A DNA stretch of 64,000 bases. Source: Sporolactobacillus kofuensis. Lineage in GTDB: Bacteria; Bacillota; Bacilli; Bacillales; Sporolactobacillaceae. The position numbers and the translations under genes are program-made. The notes below the pieces were generated by a model, which had not been told where the DNA came from, did no database searches, and saw nothing but the letters and a program-made list of their open reading frames with translations. Below, one piece after another: positions 1 through 9,389 of the stretch (position 1 is its first letter; each line of letters opens with the position of its first letter). The stretch lies in the NCBI RefSeq assembly GCF_024125425.1, contig NZ_JAMXWN010000009.1, positions 62,001 to 126,000 on the forward strand, written 5' to 3'.

Positions 1-602
1 AAGGTCTTCTCAGGTTGTGCTTTTGACGTGGAAACTGCTTCGACAAGGGGAATTAATCCCTTACGCAATTTACCAAAAACCTTGTCAATCATTTCAGTAG
101 TTAAGCCTGGTTCATATAGGTCAAGTAAGGCATCATACTTATTTTCCTTAACACCCCAATACCCGATAAATCTTCGTTTGAAATCGACCATCTTTTCGAG
201 ATAGGGTCTGAGCAATGCAAAGTCACTCTTAACTTTTGCTTCTTGCCATACACTTTGGGCTTCCGATTGTAAAATAACATAGGCTTTGTTCTCTTCCGCC
301 GGGATATTGACGAAGCGATCATAGGTCTTCTTTGATTTTTCAATCATTTTCTTCGTAACGATACTCAATTGATCCTGGACGGATGGATCGCTCAGTGCAT
401 CTATGTATGCTTTCATTTCATCAGAAGTTGAACGTTGAAACACTTCGTCAGACAAAGTCCCAACGACCTCAGAACGTTGACTTATCCCTTTTTTGGGTGC
501 CCCAGTTCTCATATCCCATTCAGCAAGTGCGATGGCTTCATTAAAGTCCATGATCTTCTTGACGTAGTGATTGTATGATTCCACAATTTCTGCAATAGCC
601 AA
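1..602 (-). CDS. ypwA: M32-family metallocarboxypeptidase, N-terminal part (cut by window edge)
   Basis: About 200 N-terminal residues of a zinc carboxypeptidase of the M32 (Taq carboxypeptidase) family, which removes C-terminal amino acids from peptides in the cytoplasm. The visible part carries the family's N-terminal helical signature (AIALAEWDMRTGAPKKG) and a later DALLDLYEPGLTTEMID stretch, and it aligns in register with B. subtilis YpwA as I recall it. The HEXXH zinc motif would lie beyond position 1, so it cannot be checked here. The frame has no good ATG. I chose TTG at 602, which has AAAGGGG eight bases upstream and gives the same N-terminal length as YpwA. Its neighbour is the ypsC-like gene, as in Bacillus. 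Confidence 0.88.
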   Translation of the reverse strand, partial: MAIAEIVESYNHYVKKIMDFNEAIALAEWDMRTGAPKKGISQRSEVVGTLSDEVFQRSTSDEMKAYIDALSDPSVQDQLSIVTKKMIEKSKKTYDRFVNIPAEENKAYVILQSEAQSVWQEAKVKSDFALLRPYLEKMVDFKRRFIGYWGVKENKYDALLDLYEPGLTTEMIDKVFGKLRKGLIPLVEAVSTSKAQPEKT

Positions 603-763
603 TGGAAACGCCCCTTTGTTATATTGACCAACGTCGATATCCTTTTAACATTCTACTTTCTCTTAACCGCTTGTAAAGTCCTGCTTTCATTTTTGAAAAC
701 AAATTATGCTCATGGAATCAAGTTCACGAACATGTAACAATTTACTTTCTTTATACGGAACCA

Positions 764-1900
764 TTACTCGACATGCTTTTTCCCAAAGTACTGAAAATAA
801 TCGGTACGGATTCGACCATTGTACAGTTTTCTTTTCTTACTTGCCGGTCGACCAAAACTTGCTTCAAATTGCTCAAAAGACGTAATGAAATAAAAAGACC
901 ATGACTTGTATTTCTTATACAATTCACCCAGATCTTGGCAAATCTTTATAATTTGCTCTTTCTCACCCATTCGTTCACCATATGGGGGATTGCCAATCAT
1001 ACATCCGTTCGTTTCCTTTGTTGTGAAATCCGCCACTTGCATCTGTTTAAACGTGATCAAACCGCTGAATCCAGCTTCACGCGCGTTATGCTCGGATAAT
1101 TCAATCATATTATGGTCAATGTCACTGCCCATGATTGAGAGCGGTTGCTCATAATTTGCCATGTTTTCTGCCTCATCCCGGGCGCGTTCCCAATTGGCCT
1201 GCCCTATTATTGGCCAGGACTCAGAAACAAATGATCGATTAAATCCAGGAGCGATGTTCTGACCAATCATTGCTGCTTCAATTGGTAACGTTCCCGATCC
1301 ACAAAATGGATCAACAAAAGGTCGATCAGGCGTCCAACGGCTAAGCAAGATCATCGCACTTGCTAAGGTTTCTTTTAATGGGGCTATATTATGTAATTGT
1401 CGATAGCCTCTTTTATGTAATCCATCACCTGACGTATCGATCGAAATGGTTGCGCAATCCTTCTCAAGCGCCACTTGTATTTTGAACATCGGGCCATCTT
1501 CTTGAAACCATTCCTTGTGATAATTCGCTTTCATGGATTCAACGATAGCCTTTTTCACAATAGCCTGACAGTCCGGTACACTATGCAACATTGATTTATG
1601 TGATTTTCCCGTTACAGGAAAAGTTGCATTTTCGGGTAAAAATTCTGCCCATGGCAATGCTTTTGTTTGTTCGAAAAGGCTGTCAAAAGTCGTAGCTTTA
1701 AAAGTACCAACTCGAAGTCTCAAACGATCTACAGTCCTGAGCCAAAGGTTGCAACGGCAAATATCAAGTGGCCCACCTTGAAAGAGTATTCTGCCGTTTT
1801 CAACGTGTAAGTCCTCGTATCCTAAATTTTTCAATTCGCGTGCTGCAACAGCCTCGAGACCCATTGCTGTTGTTGCAATTAGCGACCAGCTTTCACTCAT
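764..1900 (-). CDS. ypsC: THUMP-domain RNA guanine-N2 methyltransferase (YpsC/RlmL-like)
   Basis: A 378-residue class I SAM-dependent methyltransferase of the YpsC/RlmL type, which methylates guanine N2 in 23S rRNA or a related RNA. The N-terminal ferredoxin-like/THUMP region covers roughly residues 1-160. The Rossmann methyltransferase follows, with FVDPFCGSGTLPIEAA as the SAM-binding motif I and GNPPYGERMG as the catalytic NPPY motif IV. The length is typical of the single-domain bacterial family. The ATG at 1900 is preceded by AAGGGA. It lies directly downstream of rnpB, as in B. subtilis. The family is certain, but the exact modified nucleotide is inferred only. Confidence 0.9.
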   Translation of the reverse strand: MSESWSLIATTAMGLEAVAARELKNLGYEDLHVENGRILFQGGPLDICRCNLWLRTVDRLRLRVGTFKATTFDSLFEQTKALPWAEFLPENATFPVTGKSHKSMLHSVPDCQAIVKKAIVESMKANYHKEWFQEDGPMFKIQVALEKDCATISIDTSGDGLHKRGYRQLHNIAPLKETLASAMILLSRWTPDRPFVDPFCGSGTLPIEAAMIGQNIAPGFNRSFVSESWPIIGQANWERARDEAENMANYEQPLSIMGSDIDHNMIELSEHNAREAGFSGLITFKQMQVADFTTKETNGCMIGNPPYGERMGEKEQIIKICQDLGELYKKYKSWSFYFITSFEQFEASFGRPASKKRKLYNGRIRTDYFQYFGKKHVE

Positions 1901-1940
1901 CTATGTTGTTCCCTTCTCAGGAATTTCTGTTCATTATAGC

Positions 1941-1965
1941 AAAAAAAGCCCATTAAGGGCTTTTT
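1941..1965 (-). terminator. Intrinsic terminator of rnpB
   Basis: On the minus strand an AAAGCCC / GGGCTTT stem with a four-to-five base loop is followed by a run of T. It sits just after the 3' end of the RNase P RNA and before the ypsC start. Confidence 0.8.
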
Positions 1966-1982
1966 CATCTTTAAATTAAAAT

Positions 1983-2393
1983 GCATTATCCATGTTCTGT
2001 AAGCCATGTTCTGTACCTTCGCACTCAAATGGAGCAATATGCTCCTCGTACAAAAGCGGCAATCATCTATCTACAGAATCATCTGTCCCTTTTTCCGTTT
2101 GGTTCCTTCCAAAGGGTTCCTCTACCAAGTTTGAGTTTCCCGCTCGAGGGGTTTACCACGTTCCACTTCTTTCGTTTCCAAAAGAACTCGTCTCTATGGC
2201 ACGTTATGGGATAGTCAGCCATATTCCCAAAGGGAACACAGGCATTTCTCCCGCCGTTAACTCAGATTGCTCCGAGCTACCCTGGCTTATGACTTCGCCA
2301 GGCACGAACACTACGGTCATTACAGACCGTGCGAGCATGGACTTTCCTCTATATTCGCATGGAATACAGCGATCGCCCGAACACGAACAATGT
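1983..2393 (-). ncRNA. rnpB: RNase P RNA, type B
   Basis: The catalytic RNA of ribonuclease P, which matures the 5' ends of tRNAs together with the RnpA protein. The minus strand carries the conserved core in order: GAGGAAAGTCC plus GCTCGCACGGTC (P4/CR-I side), GTAGTGTTCGTGCC, GGTAAACCCC, and the 3' segment ending in GATGATTGCCGC, ACATGGCTTACAGAAC. These match the B. subtilis type-B RNA in order and spacing, and the length of about 410 nt is close to its 401 nt. The ends were placed with the terminal P1 helix, where 14 bases at 2379-2392 pair with 1984-1997 (including G-U pairs). It lies between gpsB and ypsC exactly as in B. subtilis. Confidence 0.96.
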
Positions 2394-2455
2394 CACAAGT
2401 AGAGATTATAATCGATTTTAATTAAAGAGTCAACCCTTATATAAATATTTTAACA

Positions 2456-2767
2456 TTATTCGCCTAATTTACTGCCGAATACATGTTTTTCGAGATTGGA
2501 TAATCTTTTCAAAATATCATAATTTGTTATCCCTTGATTTTCTGCAGGAGCAGCAGTTCGCACCCCTTCCCCTTCAACTAACTGATTCTTAAGCTTTTTA
2601 TTTTCATCCCTCAAACGTAGAATTTCCGCATTAAAAACATCGTAATCACTAATTACTATATCAAGGAACTGATCGACTTCACTTTGTTGGTACCCATGAA
2701 ATCCAGTGTTGAATTCTTTATGAAGAATATCATTTTTTGTCAATCGAATCGTTTTTTGATCCGCCAT
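2456..2767 (-). CDS. gpsB: Cell-division coordinator GpsB (DivIVA-like)
   Basis: A cytosolic coiled-coil adaptor that moves between the division septum and the lateral wall and brings penicillin-binding proteins to sites of synthesis. The first ~65 residues match the DivIVA/GpsB membrane-associated domain (LTKNDILHKEFNTGFHGY then a heptad region ending RLRDENKKLKNQL). A Glu/Ala-rich linker and a short C-terminal helix (ILKRLSNLEKHVFG) for hexamer assembly follow. A longer reading starting at 2794 is possible, but the ATG at 2767 has GAGGTG six bases upstream and matches the family N-terminus. Length is 103 residues, near the usual ~98. Confidence 0.93.
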   Translation of the reverse strand: MADQKTIRLTKNDILHKEFNTGFHGYQQSEVDQFLDIVISDYDVFNAEILRLRDENKKLKNQLVEGEGVRTAAPAENQGITNYDILKRLSNLEKHVFGSKLGE

Positions 2768-2895
2768 ACCGATCACCTCATCTAAGTATCTCATCTTATT
2801 TTTCCAAATTTAATCTATTGTGTCAATCTTACCTTTATGCTTCATGCTCAATCTTTTGAAGCAAATAGAAAAGTGCCCCAAATGATTCTTCATCA

Positions 2896-3483
2896 TTATT
2901 CCCCTTGAGACCAATACTCAGGATTTTGCTGCACCATATCTTCTGAAGCATAATCTAAATCAAAGCGATTTAGTGTCCATATCGGATAAGGTTGATTGCG
3001 TGCTTTTTTTCGTGCTTCACTTAAATAATAATTCGGAGAACCCGGTGTTTCCTCATCATAGACAATCAGCATAGCATCCGTCTTAGCGATAAGAAATGTG
3101 TTCTTTTGTCTTAATTGGACGGGGCTTTCATAGGGTCGATCACTGATCGCTCCGCAATAATCTGCCTGATCAAGCACCTGATTATATAATTCTTGCTGCC
3201 ATTCTTTATAATGCTCTTCTTGATTTAGAAATGGCATTAATACCGCAAGTTTTACATCCATTTTCTCCTTATCGCGCAAGTCAAGGCAAACTTGACCTGC
3301 CCAAAGTTCCACCCCGGTCTGTCCGCTGATGACAAACCATTTTGCTCCATTATTAATACACGCCTTCATCTTCTGTTTCAGCGCATAACAAATCACTTGA
3401 ACGCCAGGATGATCACTTGAAAATATACCAAGTTCATGGGCTTTATATCCAGTTACAAGAATAACTGATTCTTCTTGATCCAA
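2896..3483 (-). CDS. ypsA: SLOG-fold protein YpsA (DUF1273)
   Basis: A 195-residue protein of the YpsA family, a SLOG/Rossmann-like fold thought to bind a nucleotide or ADP-ribose-type ligand. In B. subtilis it is linked to cell division and stress, but its reaction is unknown. Visible signatures are VTGYKAHELGIF at the N-terminus, ISGQTGVELWAGQ and DRPYESPVQLRQKN, all typical of the family. The start is TTG at 3483 with GGAGG seven bases upstream. It lies next to gpsB, as in Bacillus and Staphylococcus. Confidence 0.88.
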   Translation of the reverse strand: MDQEESVILVTGYKAHELGIFSSDHPGVQVICYALKQKMKACINNGAKWFVISGQTGVELWAGQVCLDLRDKEKMDVKLAVLMPFLNQEEHYKEWQQELYNQVLDQADYCGAISDRPYESPVQLRQKNTFLIAKTDAMLIVYDEETPGSPNYYLSEARKKARNQPYPIWTLNRFDLDYASEDMVQQNPEYWSQGE

Positions 3484-3635
3484 GATGCCACCTCCGAATG
3501 CTCCTGTACAAACGACATGGTAACGAAACTACGCACATGTTTTGTCGAATAGATGCATATCAACAAAGAAAAACAGGCGATAATTGCCGATTCGAGGCAC
3601 TATTTGCGCTTGCCCGGGTAATATTCTTGAACATC

Positions 3636-4922
3636 TTATGAATATTTCCCCAAACGTTTTTGATCAAGTCGATTAAGTCTTTTGAGGTAAGATGACTTAA
3701 TCTCAAAAATTCTTTCTTGCTCATCTTCGGTTTTGATCGAGTCCAATAAACGAAGTGCTTGTTTCGTATAGACAATCGCCTGGTCGTAATTCTTAAATTG
3801 ATGTTCCAAAAGTTTTGCTGCCTCAATATAGAGCGACCGATCTTCATTTCCATGGTCATGGATTATGGACTCAAACAGATCCAACGAGGTACGGTATGCC
3901 CCTTCTCGTTTGTACAGTATTGCAAGTTGTCTTTTTGCTTGCAAACCAAAAGAAGAATCACCATTTGCAAGGGATTTCCAGATCTCTTTTGCATGTTCCG
4001 TATTACCAATCTGCTTGTCCCATCTAGCAATTTCGTAACTTTCTTCAGAATCAGAGTCAATCCTGCCTAAAATCTTATTTGAAAGATGAATATACAAGCT
4101 GATCAATGAGAGCACATCCTCACGATTGTGTTCAATGATCCCTTTAACCAGTTGTGCATCAGGATGTTTCAAGAATTGAAAATAGAGAAAAGGTGCCATC
4201 TTTCCAGGTACATCTTGCTTTCTTCCCATTGACAAAATTGCTGATTCAACTGTTTGGAGACCTACCCGATCTAACCTATTCTTCCAAAGTCTCCGAGATG
4301 CATGGAGCAAATCAAAGTGACCGAAGGATGGAAGTTTAGGCACTTGATCACGTACAAATTGATGACGGGTTTTCACACGTGGCCAATCAAAAGCCTTACC
4401 ATTGAACGTCACAAGATTTTTAAGTGAATGGCAATCATTTAAAAATGCATTGTAGAATGCTGCTTCGTGGCCAGGACCAGGCAAAAAATACTGGTTCAGC
4501 ATAAGCCCCTCAGATGACCATCGCGCAAGCCCAATTAAGAAAATCATTTGTCCAGCACCTGAACCCAATCCTGTGGTCTCTGTGTCAAAAAAAAGCAAGT
4601 CATCTGCATGTAATCCATAACCAGATAATGGGTGCTGCGTGTATCCGGATTGCCAACACTCTAGAAGTGGCTCAAGATCACGCAGCGCATAAGGGCCAAT
4701 CTTCGTATCAAGCGAAAGGCGTTCTGAGTGGACAAGTACCATCTGATCTTCAAAACGCTTGATCGTTGCCCCTAAATCTTTTGCTGCCTGAGAGATCTCT
4801 GAAATTTGTTCCGATTCCAAGGATGAATGAGGATTCTCTGCTTGCACTTTTTTTGGATGCGATAATCGATTCTGTTCATGCAGTTGTTTCTTGTACATTT
4901 GCAGTTTTTTCGATAACGACAC
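3636..4922 (-). CDS. yprB: MrfB/YprB DEDD exonuclease with TPR tail
   Basis: A 428-residue 3'-5' exonuclease that, with the helicase MrfA, is described in B. subtilis as part of a UvrABC-independent nucleotide-excision pathway for mitomycin C damage. The RNase H-like exonuclease core is visible: LLFFDTETTGLG (motif I, Asp and Glu), TFNGKAFDWPRV (motif II region) and HNREDVLSL (motif III His and Asp), which fits the DEDDh type. About 120 C-terminal residues form TPR-like helices (GLQAKRQLAILYKREGAYRT). GTG at 4922 starts two bases after the mrfA stop and has AAAGGA upstream, so the two are one translational unit. Confidence 0.9.
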   Translation of the reverse strand: MSLSKKLQMYKKQLHEQNRLSHPKKVQAENPHSSLESEQISEISQAAKDLGATIKRFEDQMVLVHSERLSLDTKIGPYALRDLEPLLECWQSGYTQHPLSGYGLHADDLLFFDTETTGLGSGAGQMIFLIGLARWSSEGLMLNQYFLPGPGHEAAFYNAFLNDCHSLKNLVTFNGKAFDWPRVKTRHQFVRDQVPKLPSFGHFDLLHASRRLWKNRLDRVGLQTVESAILSMGRKQDVPGKMAPFLYFQFLKHPDAQLVKGIIEHNREDVLSLISLYIHLSNKILGRIDSDSEESYEIARWDKQIGNTEHAKEIWKSLANGDSSFGLQAKRQLAILYKREGAYRTSLDLFESIIHDHGNEDRSLYIEAAKLLEHQFKNYDQAIVYTKQALRLLDSIKTEDEQERIFEIKSSYLKRLNRLDQKRLGKYS

Positions 4923-4924
4923 TT

Positions 4925-7183
4925 TTATCGGTCCTTTAGTAATCGGAGCAGTGCAAGTTTCGCTGAACGGCCTTCATTCACAAAGCCGATACAAGAGGGA
5001 CAACCTGCTTCGCACCCGCAATTTTCCAGCATTTCGATCGCTTTATTAAGGAGACTTGGCATGACTTGATAAAGTTTTTCACTCAATCCAATACCTCCTG
5101 GATACTTATCATACATAAACACCGTAGGTTTTTCATTATGCGGTGCTTTAATTTTCGGCACAACAGAAAGGTCGGATTGGTCACACATGACATATAACGG
5201 CGCAGCATGACGTAGTAAATGGCTAAGACCAACAAGTGCTCCCTGGAACACGTCCTTGCCGAACACATTCAAATAGTCAGGTGAAAAACTGATCCACGCT
5301 GCATTTGTATGCATCTCCATCTCAGGAAGATGAATCTTTCCCCATCCGATATTCTCATAGGTTTCAAAACGAATCTTCTTAAAAACAGTAGGTAATGCGC
5401 GTACAGAGACATCGCCATAACCTTTTTCAATCTGTTCATGATCAAAATTTGCATGCTGATCCATTGCAAGCACATCAAGCTGCACAGCGAGGTCGGAATC
5501 CGTATAGTAATTGACATTCACTTTTCGAACATAAGCTTTCCGTTCCTCTAAATCCAGCTCATCGACATGATATTGAGTGCCCTGATGAATATAGATGGCA
5601 TCCTCATAAAGCATCGTCATTGCGCCAAATCGATCCATCTCACCAATCACCTTAGCGTGCCCCCGATCGGTTACGTCAACGATGGCAAATGAATCCTGAG
5701 CAGCCGATCTTAGACTAATAGTGTTTGCCGGAAAACCATCACTCATCCAGTACCATTTTTCTCGTTGAAAATGGAGGACATCTTCTCCTGTAAGGTATTC
5801 ACATAATTCATCGACCTCTTGCCCACCAAAATGTTCACCTTTCTTAAAAGGCAGTTCGTATGCCGAACATTTGATGTGGTCCATGAGAATCATGATGTTG
5901 TCGGGATTGATGCGAATAGCTTCAGGCTGTCTTGAAAAGAAATATTCCGCATGGCCAGCCATATACTGGTCAAGTGGATTGGACGAAGTCACCATAATAA
6001 TGACCGCATCTTCTTGTCTTCTACCTGCTCTTCCAGCTTGCTGCCAGACACTGGCCATGTTCCCGGGGTATCCGGTCAAGATACACACCTGGAGCTGTCC
6101 GATATCGACCCCTAACTCAAGTGCGTTCGTACTGACAACACCTATGATCTCCCCACTACGGAGCCCTCTTTCAATTCTCCTACGCTCCAAGGGCAGATAG
6201 CCGCCACGATAAGCACAAATTTTTGCTCGATCTTGGCGACCGCTATTTAATTTCTGCAAATGACTGACTAGAAGCTCTACCTTTAATCTGCTCTTTGCAA
6301 AGACGATCGTTTGAATTTTATTTTTCAAAAAGTCGGTAGCAAGTCTTGTCACAGCATAACTTTCATCTTCACGGACATTCAGTTGTTTATTCGTCACCGG
6401 TGGGTTATAAATGAGAAAATGCTTGCGCACACTTGGAGCTCCGTTGCGATCAATCAAATACATCGCTCTTCCTGTTAGCGCCTCCGCATGTTCTTGCGGA
6501 TTAGCAATCGTCGCTGAGGTACATATGAATTGTGGGTGGCTTCCATAATAACTACAAATCCTCTTTAATCGTCTGATTACATTTGCAACATGGCTACCAA
6601 AGACACCACGATATGTATGCAACTCATCAATAACAACAAATTGCAAGTTTTCGAATAGTGAAACCCATTTCGTATGGTGGGGTAAAATAGAAGCATGGAG
6701 CATATCCGGATTCGTCATCACAATTTGACCGGCTTGACGGATTTTCTGGCGAATCGATCCTGAAGTATCTCCATCGTACGTGTGGCTCTTAATGGGGAGC
6801 CCAATCTCATCAATAAGTTCAACCATTTCATTCTTTTGATCTTGAGCGAGTGCCTTGGTTGGAAAAAAGTAAAGTGCACGGCTTTCCGGCTGATTAATAA
6901 TCGTCTGCAACACAGGCAGATTATAGCACAAAGTCTTTCCGGAAGCAGTCGGCGTGACCAGAACAACGTCTTTTCCCTCCATCACTGCCTGATATGCTTC
7001 TGCCTGATGAGTATATAATGAGGTAACCCCACGATGGACGAGTGCTTCACGTACGTGGAGGTCAAGCGAATCAGGAAAAGGTGCATAATGTGCTTCTCTC
7101 TTTGGAATCGTATGCCAATGGACGATGTTCGGATCTGAGCGCAAATTATTTAGCAAGTCATCAATTGTTTGTCGTCCAATCAT
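4925..7183 (-). CDS. yprA: MrfA/YprA DEAD/DEAH-box DNA-repair helicase
   Basis: A 752-residue superfamily 2 helicase that translocates on DNA and works with the MrfB exonuclease in repair of mitomycin C lesions (established for the B. subtilis orthologues). Motifs in order: Walker A TPTASGKT, DELH motif II (VIDELHTYRG), SAT motif III (CTSATIANP), and motif VI QQAGRAGRRQ in the second RecA domain. The C-terminal DUF1998/MZB region ends with a cysteine cluster CGCEAGCPSC expected to bind zinc. The length matches the family (~750). ATG at 7183 has GAGGTG five bases upstream. Confidence 0.92.
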   Translation of the reverse strand: MIGRQTIDDLLNNLRSDPNIVHWHTIPKREAHYAPFPDSLDLHVREALVHRGVTSLYTHQAEAYQAVMEGKDVVLVTPTASGKTLCYNLPVLQTIINQPESRALYFFPTKALAQDQKNEMVELIDEIGLPIKSHTYDGDTSGSIRQKIRQAGQIVMTNPDMLHASILPHHTKWVSLFENLQFVVIDELHTYRGVFGSHVANVIRRLKRICSYYGSHPQFICTSATIANPQEHAEALTGRAMYLIDRNGAPSVRKHFLIYNPPVTNKQLNVREDESYAVTRLATDFLKNKIQTIVFAKSRLKVELLVSHLQKLNSGRQDRAKICAYRGGYLPLERRRIERGLRSGEIIGVVSTNALELGVDIGQLQVCILTGYPGNMASVWQQAGRAGRRQEDAVIIMVTSSNPLDQYMAGHAEYFFSRQPEAIRINPDNIMILMDHIKCSAYELPFKKGEHFGGQEVDELCEYLTGEDVLHFQREKWYWMSDGFPANTISLRSAAQDSFAIVDVTDRGHAKVIGEMDRFGAMTMLYEDAIYIHQGTQYHVDELDLEERKAYVRKVNVNYYTDSDLAVQLDVLAMDQHANFDHEQIEKGYGDVSVRALPTVFKKIRFETYENIGWGKIHLPEMEMHTNAAWISFSPDYLNVFGKDVFQGALVGLSHLLRHAAPLYVMCDQSDLSVVPKIKAPHNEKPTVFMYDKYPGGIGLSEKLYQVMPSLLNKAIEMLENCGCEAGCPSCIGFVNEGRSAKLALLRLLKDR

Positions 7184-7485
7184 GGATACACCTCAAATTC
7201 ATCAATTTACTCCGTTCTTCGAATCGTTTACTGCTATTATTATAGCATATCGAATGAATGTTCGCTATTTAGATCATACACAATAGAACGTGTCACCCTA
7301 GATATAAAAAAGTTCCACTTTGTTTGGCCATTAAGAAAGACCGAACAAATAACGCCCGATCCTTATGTTGTATTCATCACCTTCGGATTAACTTGCTACC
7401 CACGGGCGATCCGTGAGCGTCTCGGTTAGCTCGTTTTCTGCGGGGTCAAGCTTGGCTCGCGAACAACAGGAACGCTCCGCAGGTG
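7184..7485. repeat. Intergenic region with a GC-richer dyad repeat (about 7385-7483)
   Basis: No coding signal is seen. The right two thirds is more GC-rich than its surroundings and contains a core TCTGCGGGGTC ... GGCTCGCG ... AACGCTCCGCAGG whose ends form an inverted repeat (CTGCGG/CCGCAG). A diverged relative of the core lies at about 46246-46297. This style resembles the dispersed intergenic repeats of Bacillaceae, but I cannot assign a named family. Confidence 0.45.
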
Positions 7486-8136
7486 TTAGTGCTCATCTTT
7501 TAGAAGATCAGTAAACTGGCTGATTTTTGTCCAGTAGAAATCCGGATGTGCAGGGAATGAATTGGACTGTGATACAGGAAGCCACTGAACAGCGGCAGTA
7601 TGAATACCCGCAGCTTTTCCTGCTATAATATCACCGTTTGCATCGCCAATATAGATTGAACTGTCGAGATCCGCTTCAAATTTCGTTAGTGTTCGATTAA
7701 TGCCTTCGGGATCAGGTTTCGGATTAGAAACGTCATCACCAGTAATGATGCTGTCAAATACCCCTTTAAAACCAAGCTTTTCTTCTGATATCAGATAAGC
7801 TCTGTGTGCTTTTCCGGTAATAAGACCAATTTTCTTTCCCTGTTCTTTAAGGAACTTCAATAACGCAACGATTTCATCATTTTGTTCAACGAACTCCGCA
7901 TGATCTTTCTCATATAATTCAAAGTAAAGTTCGATTGCTTCGGGCACCTTCGCTTTATTCATGAAATTGTTGGCGATCATCCCCTCTTCAGTCGGACCAA
8001 ACATTGCGACTATTTCTTCATGGTTAAGAATGCGGCCTTCATATTTTTCAAAAACGATTTGCATCGCATGAATCGTCAGTGGCAATGTGTTGGCAAGTGT
8101 TCCATCGAAGTCAAAAAGCACATTTCTAAATTTCAT
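7486..8136 (-). CDS. HAD-superfamily phosphatase (phosphoglycolate phosphatase/PpaX-like)
   Basis: A 216-residue cytosolic haloacid-dehalogenase-type phosphatase. It shows motif I FDFDGTLANT (nucleophile Asp and acid/base Asp), motif II LITGKA, a conserved Lys in the NPKPDPEG stretch, and motif IV YIGDANGDI. A helical cap lies between motifs I and II. Length and layout fit phosphoglycolate phosphatase or PpaX-like pyrophosphatase, but the substrate cannot be read from sequence. GGAGG lies upstream of ATG 8136. It follows menC on the same strand after a ~146-base gap and is probably separate from the men operon. Confidence 0.8.
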   Translation of the reverse strand: MKFRNVLFDFDGTLANTLPLTIHAMQIVFEKYEGRILNHEEIVAMFGPTEEGMIANNFMNKAKVPEAIELYFELYEKDHAEFVEQNDEIVALLKFLKEQGKKIGLITGKAHRAYLISEEKLGFKGVFDSIITGDDVSNPKPDPEGINRTLTKFEADLDSSIYIGDANGDIIAGKAAGIHTAAVQWLPVSQSNSFPAHPDFYWTKISQFTDLLKDEH

Positions 8137-8282
8137 TTATTTTCCTCCAAACCCTGGTTGGCTTACTTCTTATCTAAAATCAGTATCCTATCCGTCTCAT
8201 AAAATTGTCAAAGATAATTTAATAATTCTTTTGTTTACATAATTTATTTAAAGTAAATTACTAGGATCATTTATCTTTTTGT

Positions 8283-9389
8283 TTATGAAAATACTTGAAC
8301 TGATCTTGTCAATGATTCAAGCACATGCTGATTGATTCTAAATCCGATACCGGGTTTGTTAATCGGTACTTTGATTACCCCTTTGTTGACCTGAATTTCA
8401 GGTTCAATAATATCATGTGCCCAATAATGGTTGGATGCGAAAAGGTCTCCAGGGAGCGTGAACCCTGCTAATGAAGCTAAAGCAATATTATGTGCTTTAG
8501 CAATACCAAACTCGATCATTCCACCACACCAGAGCGGTACATGGATTTGTTCGCATAATTGATGGATTTTCAATGCTTCCGACCAGCCACCAAGTCTTGC
8601 CATTTTCATTGTAATGATTTTACAGCTCCCAAGTTGTGTGGCCGTTACCGCATCTTTATACGAACAAATGCTCTCATCGAGGCATATTGGTGTCTTTATT
8701 TGTTTTTGTAACAAAGCATGATCTGTGAAATCATTATAAGCAAGTGGCTGCTCCAACATCATTAAATGGTATTGATCCAGAGATTGTAAGTGATCAATGT
8801 CTTTTAAGGAATAATCGGAATTCGCATCAGCCATCAATTTTATATTGGGAACTAGTTTCCGAATGCCTGACAAAAGGTAGTGGTCGTTAAGATGGGAAAT
8901 CTTTATTTTGAACCGTTTATACCCTGCTTCAGATAAGCGATCGATTTGTTCTACTGCTCGCTCTGGTTCATGCGCAGTAATTACTGCTCCCGCTTCAATC
9001 TTTTTCCTTTTAGAACCGAAAATAGTACCTATATAAACCCCTTTTTGCTTTGCATACAGATCCCAAATCGCTTGACTTAATCCTGATTTGGCCATGCGAT
9101 TCCCTCGAACACCGGACCAAATCATATCAAGCTCCTCTGGTTGAAAAGTCGGCTGCTCGAGCAGGATCGGAATAAGGAAATCTTTAAGCATATGGTGACA
9201 AGTTTCGACCGTTTCTTCAGAGTACCATGGGCTTGAAAAAGGATCAGCTTCTCCATAACCGATGCGGCCTTCTCGATCCATCGCCTCAATGATTATTGCG
9301 ACTCGTTGATTTACCTGCTGCAGATGTGTTGTAAACGGTCTATTCAGAGGAGACGAAATGAGTCGAACAGTCAGCGATTTCAGTTCCAT
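8283..9389 (-). CDS. menC: o-Succinylbenzoate synthase MenC
   Basis: An enolase-superfamily enzyme of 368 residues that dehydrates SHCHC to o-succinylbenzoate in menaquinone synthesis. The barrel carries the KxK catalytic lysines (FKIKIS), the metal ligands Asp/Glu/Asp (LMADANSDY, LEQPLAY, CLDESI) and a later MKMARLGG lysine. GGAG lies upstream of ATG 9389. It overlaps the menH end by ten bases and is the last gene of menF-menD-menH-menC. An N-acylamino-acid racemase activity is common in this subfamily, but the context argues for MenC. Confidence 0.9.
   Translation of the reverse strand: MELKSLTVRLISSPLNRPFTTHLQQVNQRVAIIIEAMDREGRIGYGEADPFSSPWYSEETVETCHHMLKDFLIPILLEQPTFQPEELDMIWSGVRGNRMAKSGLSQAIWDLYAKQKGVYIGTIFGSKRKKIEAGAVITAHEPERAVEQIDRLSEAGYKRFKIKISHLNDHYLLSGIRKLVPNIKLMADANSDYSLKDIDHLQSLDQYHLMMLEQPLAYNDFTDHALLQKQIKTPICLDESICSYKDAVTATQLGSCKIITMKMARLGGWSEALKIHQLCEQIHVPLWCGGMIEFGIAKAHNIALASLAGFTLPGDLFASNHYWAHDIIEPEIQVNKGVIKVPINKPGIGFRINQHVLESLTRSVQVFS

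Noticed and set aside
101-343. Eighty-codon minus-strand frame at the left edge
   Set aside because: It is a shifted frame inside the M32 carboxypeptidase gene, whose own frame gives a clear family match from 602 to the edge.
1981-2402. Open frames on the plus strand across the RNase P RNA
   Set aside because: They are antisense to the conserved rnpB core and have no RBS or family resemblance; the RNA explains the sequence.
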